Program-made: the position numbers and the translations under genes | Source of the DNA: Paenibacillus mangrovi | GTDB lineage: Bacteria > Bacillota > Bacilli > Paenibacillales > Paenibacillaceae | DNA length: 64,000 nt | Assembly (NCBI RefSeq): GCF_022898935.1 | Contig: NZ_JALIRP010000004.1 | Coordinates: forward strand, 124,001 to 188,000 | Direction of reading: 5' to 3' | The notes under the pieces: model-generated | Told to the model about the DNA's origin: nothing | The model's database searches: none | Seen by the model: the letters and a program-made list of their open reading frames with translations, nothing else | In this document: positions 60,580 to 64,000 of the stretch, piece by piece | How positions within the stretch are numbered: position 1 is the stretch's first letter | Layout: the number at the start of each line of letters is the position of its first letter

Positions 60580-61236
60580 TTAATGCTTCTCGCTATAAGA
60601 ACGATAAAACTCCTCATATCGCTCAATCATTTGCTCATCTAACAGGTCAATCCCTATTCCATTTAATAATTCCTGGAAGAAGCGGCACCTACGAACCATA
60701 TCCTCGGGTGAGGCTTCGAAAATCATGGGGCTTAGCCATAAGTTACTGAGAAGCATCACTGTCTCACTAAGCTCCTTGGGATAGTTTGTTTTGATAGACC
60801 CATCTAATACCCCTTGTTCAATGATAGGCTGTATATAAATGGGCACAGCATCCTCAATTACGCTTTGTAGTTGGGCTGCCAACATCTTTGGATTTTTCAA
60901 GAGATTTGGCGCCGTGGACATCATCTCCAGTTGTGCAGGATCATGATTTAAAGAGACCCGGATTATTTGACGAAGCTTCTCAAGACCATTTAATCCCTTG
61001 TCATCCCGGACAGCAACCAATCTATCTTCAACGTCTTTGTAAAGTTGATTGAGAACCGCAATGATGATATCTTCCTTTGACTTGAAATGATGATAAATTG
61101 CCCCTTTCGTAAGCCCGCCGAGCCCCTCGATGATATCCTGTATAGATGTGTTTTCAATGCCTTTTTTTATAAACAGGTTTAGCGAAACGCTGAGAATCTG
61201 GTTTAGTGTTTCTTCTGGATATTTATTCCTTGCCAT
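60580..61236 (-). CDS. TetR-family repressor
   Basis: 218 residues from the ATG at 61236 (AAAGGAAG ahead). Helix-turn-helix: TLNQILSVSLNLFIKKGIEN, TSIQDIIEGLGGLTKGAIYH and HFKSKEDIIIAVL. The ligand domain is of the ordinary type. The two matching operators in front of this gene and the serine hydrolase gene point to repression of both; the inducer may be the hydrolase's substrate. Confidence 0.9.
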   Translation of the reverse strand: MARNKYPEETLNQILSVSLNLFIKKGIENTSIQDIIEGLGGLTKGAIYHHFKSKEDIIIAVLNQLYKDVEDRLVAVRDDKGLNGLEKLRQIIRVSLNHDPAQLEMMSTAPNLLKNPKMLAAQLQSVIEDAVPIYIQPIIEQGVLDGSIKTNYPKELSETVMLLSNLWLSPMIFEASPEDMVRRCRFFQELLNGIGIDLLDEQMIERYEEFYRSYSEKH

Positions 61237-61251
61237 CAATACGTCTTCCTT

Positions 61252-61270
61252 TCATACATTCGGTTGGTAT
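61252..61270. promoter_or_regulatory. TetR operator before its own gene
   Basis: Minus strand ATACCAACCGAATGTATGA, same consensus ATACCAACCnAAnGTATGA as at 60496. Confidence 0.65.
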
Positions 61271-61344
61271 GTTTATAAGATAAAGAATTCCTTTGAAGTT
61301 GTCAATCAGAGAGTTTTGGGGCTTCAGTAAGGAAACTGTCCAAG

Positions 61345-61452
61345 ATGCTTCCAAAAACTGCAAAGAAGCTCCCCTATTTATCTACGGAAGAGGAGCTTAA
61401 AATGCTACTACGTCATCCCTTACCCTCAATCGTTCAAAGAGATGTTGTCTAG
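61345..61452 (+). pseudogene. Possible tyrosine recombinase fragment
   Basis: 35 residues, TAKKLPYLSTEEELKMLLRH, resemble the linker entering the catalytic domain of integrases (KLP-x-LT-x-EE). A stop follows; no catalytic residue is left. Confidence 0.4.
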
Positions 61453-61513
61453 GCATGTCGATTCAATGCGAAGAAAGCAGGGTATCGATGATTTACTTTT
61501 CATCAAAACACCG

Positions 61514-61837
61514 TTACATGTACTGTTTCAATATCTCCTGCAGCTTAAGCGCGAGTCCGATCTTACCTTCGACCTTCAGTGACCCGGTCATAAATGCCAT
61601 CGTTGTGTTCAAATCGTTCTCGAGCAGCTTGTGAAAATTCTTTTCCGATAGTGTTAACGTGCAGTCGGCTGCCCCTGAAGCTTCTTCAAATACAACCGCT
61701 TTGGCATTCTTAAAAGCAACCTGATATGTGCCGACATCACCGATGTTAAACTGGTAGACCGCATTCAGCGTTTCGATCGGCTCCGGCCTGGCATTCATCT
61801 TGTCTGCAAGCTGCTGAAGCTCCTCCTTAATGGTCAT
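61514..61837 (-). CDS. SCP2 sterol-carrier-domain protein
   Basis: 107 residues, GAAGGAGGAC before the ATG. VYQFNIGDVGTYQVAFKNAK, CTLTLSEKNFHKLLENDLNT and AFMTGSLKVEGKIGLALKLQ are the SCP2 fold, a hydrophobic pocket that binds acyl-CoA or lipids. It is 24 bp from the thioesterase gene and probably belongs with it and the acyl-CoA ligase in one operon for fatty-acid handling. Confidence 0.88.
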   Translation of the reverse strand: MTIKEELQQLADKMNARPEPIETLNAVYQFNIGDVGTYQVAFKNAKAVVFEEASGAADCTLTLSEKNFHKLLENDLNTTMAFMTGSLKVEGKIGLALKLQEILKQYM

Positions 61838-61861
61838 ACAAGTCCTCCTTCATCATCAGTC

Positions 61862-62302
61862 TCATTCATATCCCGGTATCGGTTTTTCCAGCACACGGAA
61901 CGTTCCTGTACCGAAAGCCAGCAGATCCCCGTTTTCTTTGCGGGCGAATGCTTGGGCTGTAATCAGCTTGCGGGAACTGTGAATCAGCTCCGCCGTCACC
62001 AGTACACGCCCTTCGGATGACGGTGCCACGTAGTTCATATTTAGCCCTACAGTGACGACGCTAACACCAGGTCTTGCAAGCATCACGATAATTCCCATTG
62101 CGGAATCAATGACTGATGCATGCATTCCTCCGTGCAGAATCCCGATCAGGTTCAGATGATGTGGCTGAATATCAAATGCGACGACAACTTGTTTTTCGTT
62201 GATCTCGACAATTTCGCAGCCGATAAAGTCCCAGAAGGTATTCTTTGCTGCCCGTTCCAGGCGCTCCAGATCTGGAAAATTACCGCCGGATACGTGATCC
62301 AT
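61862..62302 (-). CDS. PaaI-family hot-dog thioesterase
   Basis: 146 residues from the ATG at 62302 (GAAGGAG ahead). GILHGGMHASVIDSAMGIIV is the hot-dog signature with the catalytic HGG and Asp region, and LNMNYVAPSSEGRVLVTAEL the following strand. It hydrolyses acyl-CoA in the cytoplasm. It lies 14 bp after the acyl-CoA ligase gene and 24 bp before the SCP2 gene. Confidence 0.88.
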   Translation of the reverse strand: MDHVSGGNFPDLERLERAAKNTFWDFIGCEIVEINEKQVVVAFDIQPHHLNLIGILHGGMHASVIDSAMGIIVMLARPGVSVVTVGLNMNYVAPSSEGRVLVTAELIHSSRKLITAQAFARKENGDLLAFGTGTFRVLEKPIPGYE

Positions 62303-62316
62303 ATGTTTACACTCCT

Positions 62317-64000
62317 TCACAAATCCACCTTGGATTGATTCGCAAGCTTTTCGTTTTCTTCGTCGATCAGTTTCCGGCGGAGCACCTTGCCCACCAGCGT
62401 CTTAGGCAGAGAATCACGGAACTCGTAAATCTTCGGTACTTTGTAAACGGCCAGCCGCTCCTTGCACCAGCTCTTCAGCTCTTTCTCCGTTACGGTTGAG
62501 CCTTTGCGCAGTACGATGTAAGCCTTTACATTTTCGCCTCGGTAAGGGTCATTAATGCCGGCGACAACCGCTTCTTCCACGTCCGGATGTTCAAACAATA
62601 CTTCTTCAACTTCCCGCGGATAGATATTGTAGCCTCCAGCAATGATCAAATCTTTCCGTCGATCTAGAATATAGAAGAAGCCTTCATCATCCATGCGTGC
62701 CAGGTCGCCGGTGTACAACCAGCCGTCACGAAGCGTGCGCTCCGTCTCTTCGGGCAGATTCCAGTAGCCTTTCATGACCTGAGGACCTTTGACGATCAAT
62801 TCGCCGACTTCTCCGAGTGGCATTTCTTCTCCCGTCTCCGGATGGACAACCCGGGCAAGAGTATCTGGAAACGGAATACCGATCGATCCGGTTTTTCTCT
62901 TTTCCCAAATATTATTGGCATGAGTCACTGGCGAGGCTTCCGTCAATCCATAGCCTTCAATCAACTTCCCGCCTGTGATCTTCTCGAAACGCTCCTGAAC
63001 CTCCACCGGAAGCGGCGCAGCACCGCTGATACAGATTTGGATGGACGAAAGATCAAAGCCGCTGACATTCGGATGATGAATAACGGCAATATACATGGTT
63101 GGAGCGCCCGGGAACACGGTCGGCTTTTTATTGTGGATCGTTTTCAGCACCTCATCAATTTGAAATCGCGGGATCAGGAGCAGCGTACCGGCATTATAAA
63201 TCGCCTGATTCAGGAGAACTGTAAGGCCGAACACATGAAAAAATGGCAGTGCCGCCAGATAGACTTCTTTCGCTATTTGTGTACGGTAAAACCAGAGCTG
63301 TCCCTGAACGGTGTTGGATACCAGGTTCATATGCGTAAGCATGACGCCTTTGGCAAAACCGGTCGTTCCGCCCGTATACTGAATCAAGGCGAGATCATTT
63401 TCGGCATCAACCGGGACCTCAAACGGCGTTTCGGTTGAATTTTTTAGAAACTGGACAAATGACAGTACACGCTCGTTATATTCCACTTTGACGGCCATGC
63501 CGTCTTTTTTGGCCTTAATGGGATATAGCATATTTTTCGGGAATGGCAGGTAATCTTTCAAAGATGTGATGATCATACGTTCCATTGGGCGACGCTCCAT
63601 CGCTTTATTGACCCGCTCCACGAGCGCATCTAAGGTCACGATGATTTTTGCTCCCGAGTCAGTCAGCTGATGTTCAATTTCGCGGGGGACATACAGTGGA
63701 TTCGTCATCACCGCTATACCGCCTACAAGGAGTGTGCCGTAGTAGGCAATCACTCCTTGAGGGCAGTTGGGCAGCATGATGGCGACGCGGTCCCCTTTGC
63801 GAACGCCCAACTGGTGCAGGGCATTCGCAAAACGGTAAACCGATTTGAGCAAGCTTGAATAGGTTATTTTCTTCCCCAGAAAATCCAGCGCAATATGCTG
63901 GGGGTATAATGTCGCTGAATCGATCAAAAATTGGGCCACATTTTGCTTGGGATATTCGTAACTGTGCGGGACCTCTTCAGGATATTGATCTAACCATGGA
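62317..64000 (-). CDS. Long-chain acyl-CoA ligase (FadD-like), 5' end outside window
   Basis: The frame is open to the right edge (PWLDQYPEEVPHSYEYPKQN at the border), so the true start lies beyond 64000; 561 residues are visible. AMP-binding motifs: YTGGTTGFAKGVMLTH, GYGLTEASPVTHANN, GDLARMDDEGFFYILDRRKD and the C-terminal Lys in PKTLVGKVLRRKL. It activates fatty acids with ATP and CoA. First visible gene of the ligase, thioesterase and SCP2 operon. Confidence 0.93.
   Translation of the reverse strand, partial: PWLDQYPEEVPHSYEYPKQNVAQFLIDSATLYPQHIALDFLGKKITYSSLLKSVYRFANALHQLGVRKGDRVAIMLPNCPQGVIAYYGTLLVGGIAVMTNPLYVPREIEHQLTDSGAKIIVTLDALVERVNKAMERRPMERMIITSLKDYLPFPKNMLYPIKAKKDGMAVKVEYNERVLSFVQFLKNSTETPFEVPVDAENDLALIQYTGGTTGFAKGVMLTHMNLVSNTVQGQLWFYRTQIAKEVYLAALPFFHVFGLTVLLNQAIYNAGTLLLIPRFQIDEVLKTIHNKKPTVFPGAPTMYIAVIHHPNVSGFDLSSIQICISGAAPLPVEVQERFEKITGGKLIEGYGLTEASPVTHANNIWEKRKTGSIGIPFPDTLARVVHPETGEEMPLGEVGELIVKGPQVMKGYWNLPEETERTLRDGWLYTGDLARMDDEGFFYILDRRKDLIIAGGYNIYPREVEEVLFEHPDVEEAVVAGINDPYRGENVKAYIVLRKGSTVTEKELKSWCKERLAVYKVPKIYEFRDSLPKTLVGKVLRRKLIDEENEKLANQSKVDL

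Overview
The window reads as a low-to-mid GC Gram-positive spore former, most likely Paenibacillus or a close relative. Strong AGGAGG-type ribosome sites are everywhere. There is a spore-coat CotSA/CotS-like cluster, an LplB/YtcP-type lipoprotein sugar transporter, a YeeI-type YebC protein and many Bacillales regulators. No rRNA, tRNA or CRISPR array was seen.

Layout. 1-5.7 kb: end of a DrrAB efflux pair, a decayed ydcF-like gene, an OmpR/HisKA two-component system and an odd ABC-2 permease with a large actinobacterial-looking extracellular domain. 5.8-10.7 kb: a strongly folded RNA-like segment, a marR gene bracketed by two inverted copies of one 20-bp operator, a VOC-family protein, an IS110 stub, a solute-binding protein without signal peptide, a shortened WYL-type regulator and a GNAT. 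11-17.9 kb: a broken ECF sigma factor, a LiaS/LiaR-like system with two membrane proteins, a GC-rich serine hydrolase and a methyltransferase. 18-31 kb is a gene graveyard of remnants (integrase, hexapeptide acetyltransferase, both ends of Nudix genes, RlmA, PhyH, AraC, AHSA1, cupin, recombinase) lying among dispersed repeats. Intact genes stand between them: DUF3189, an ABC-F ribosome-protection ATPase, AraC, PhyH dioxygenase, an NHL propeller protein, a GNAT, and a P-loop kinase preceded by what looks like a leader-peptide translational attenuator.

31.3-42.7 kb is the most unusual stretch, a mobile, defence-like cassette. A DUF6615-like gene (frameshifted) and an OLD-type ATPase/TOPRIM nuclease (split by one in-frame TGA) are followed by an XRE repressor divergent from an orphan DGQHR (DndB-like) gene whose promoter spacer is a palindromic operator. 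Next come three Tn554-type transposition genes. An exact 33-bp direct repeat lies at both sides, and XerS-like recombinases (one beheaded, one intact, convergent) lie outside it.

43.6-64 kb is mostly ordinary chromosome: two GT4 glycosyltransferases plus a CotS-like kinase, a glpX remnant, a four-gene carbohydrate transporter/oxidoreductase operon with palindromic operators but only a broken lacI, yebC, an MFS transporter, ferredoxin, SDR, an ANT(6)-like nucleotidyltransferase, a TetR/serine-hydrolase pair sharing one operator, and a fatty-acid group (SCP2, thioesterase, acyl-CoA ligase) that runs off the right edge.
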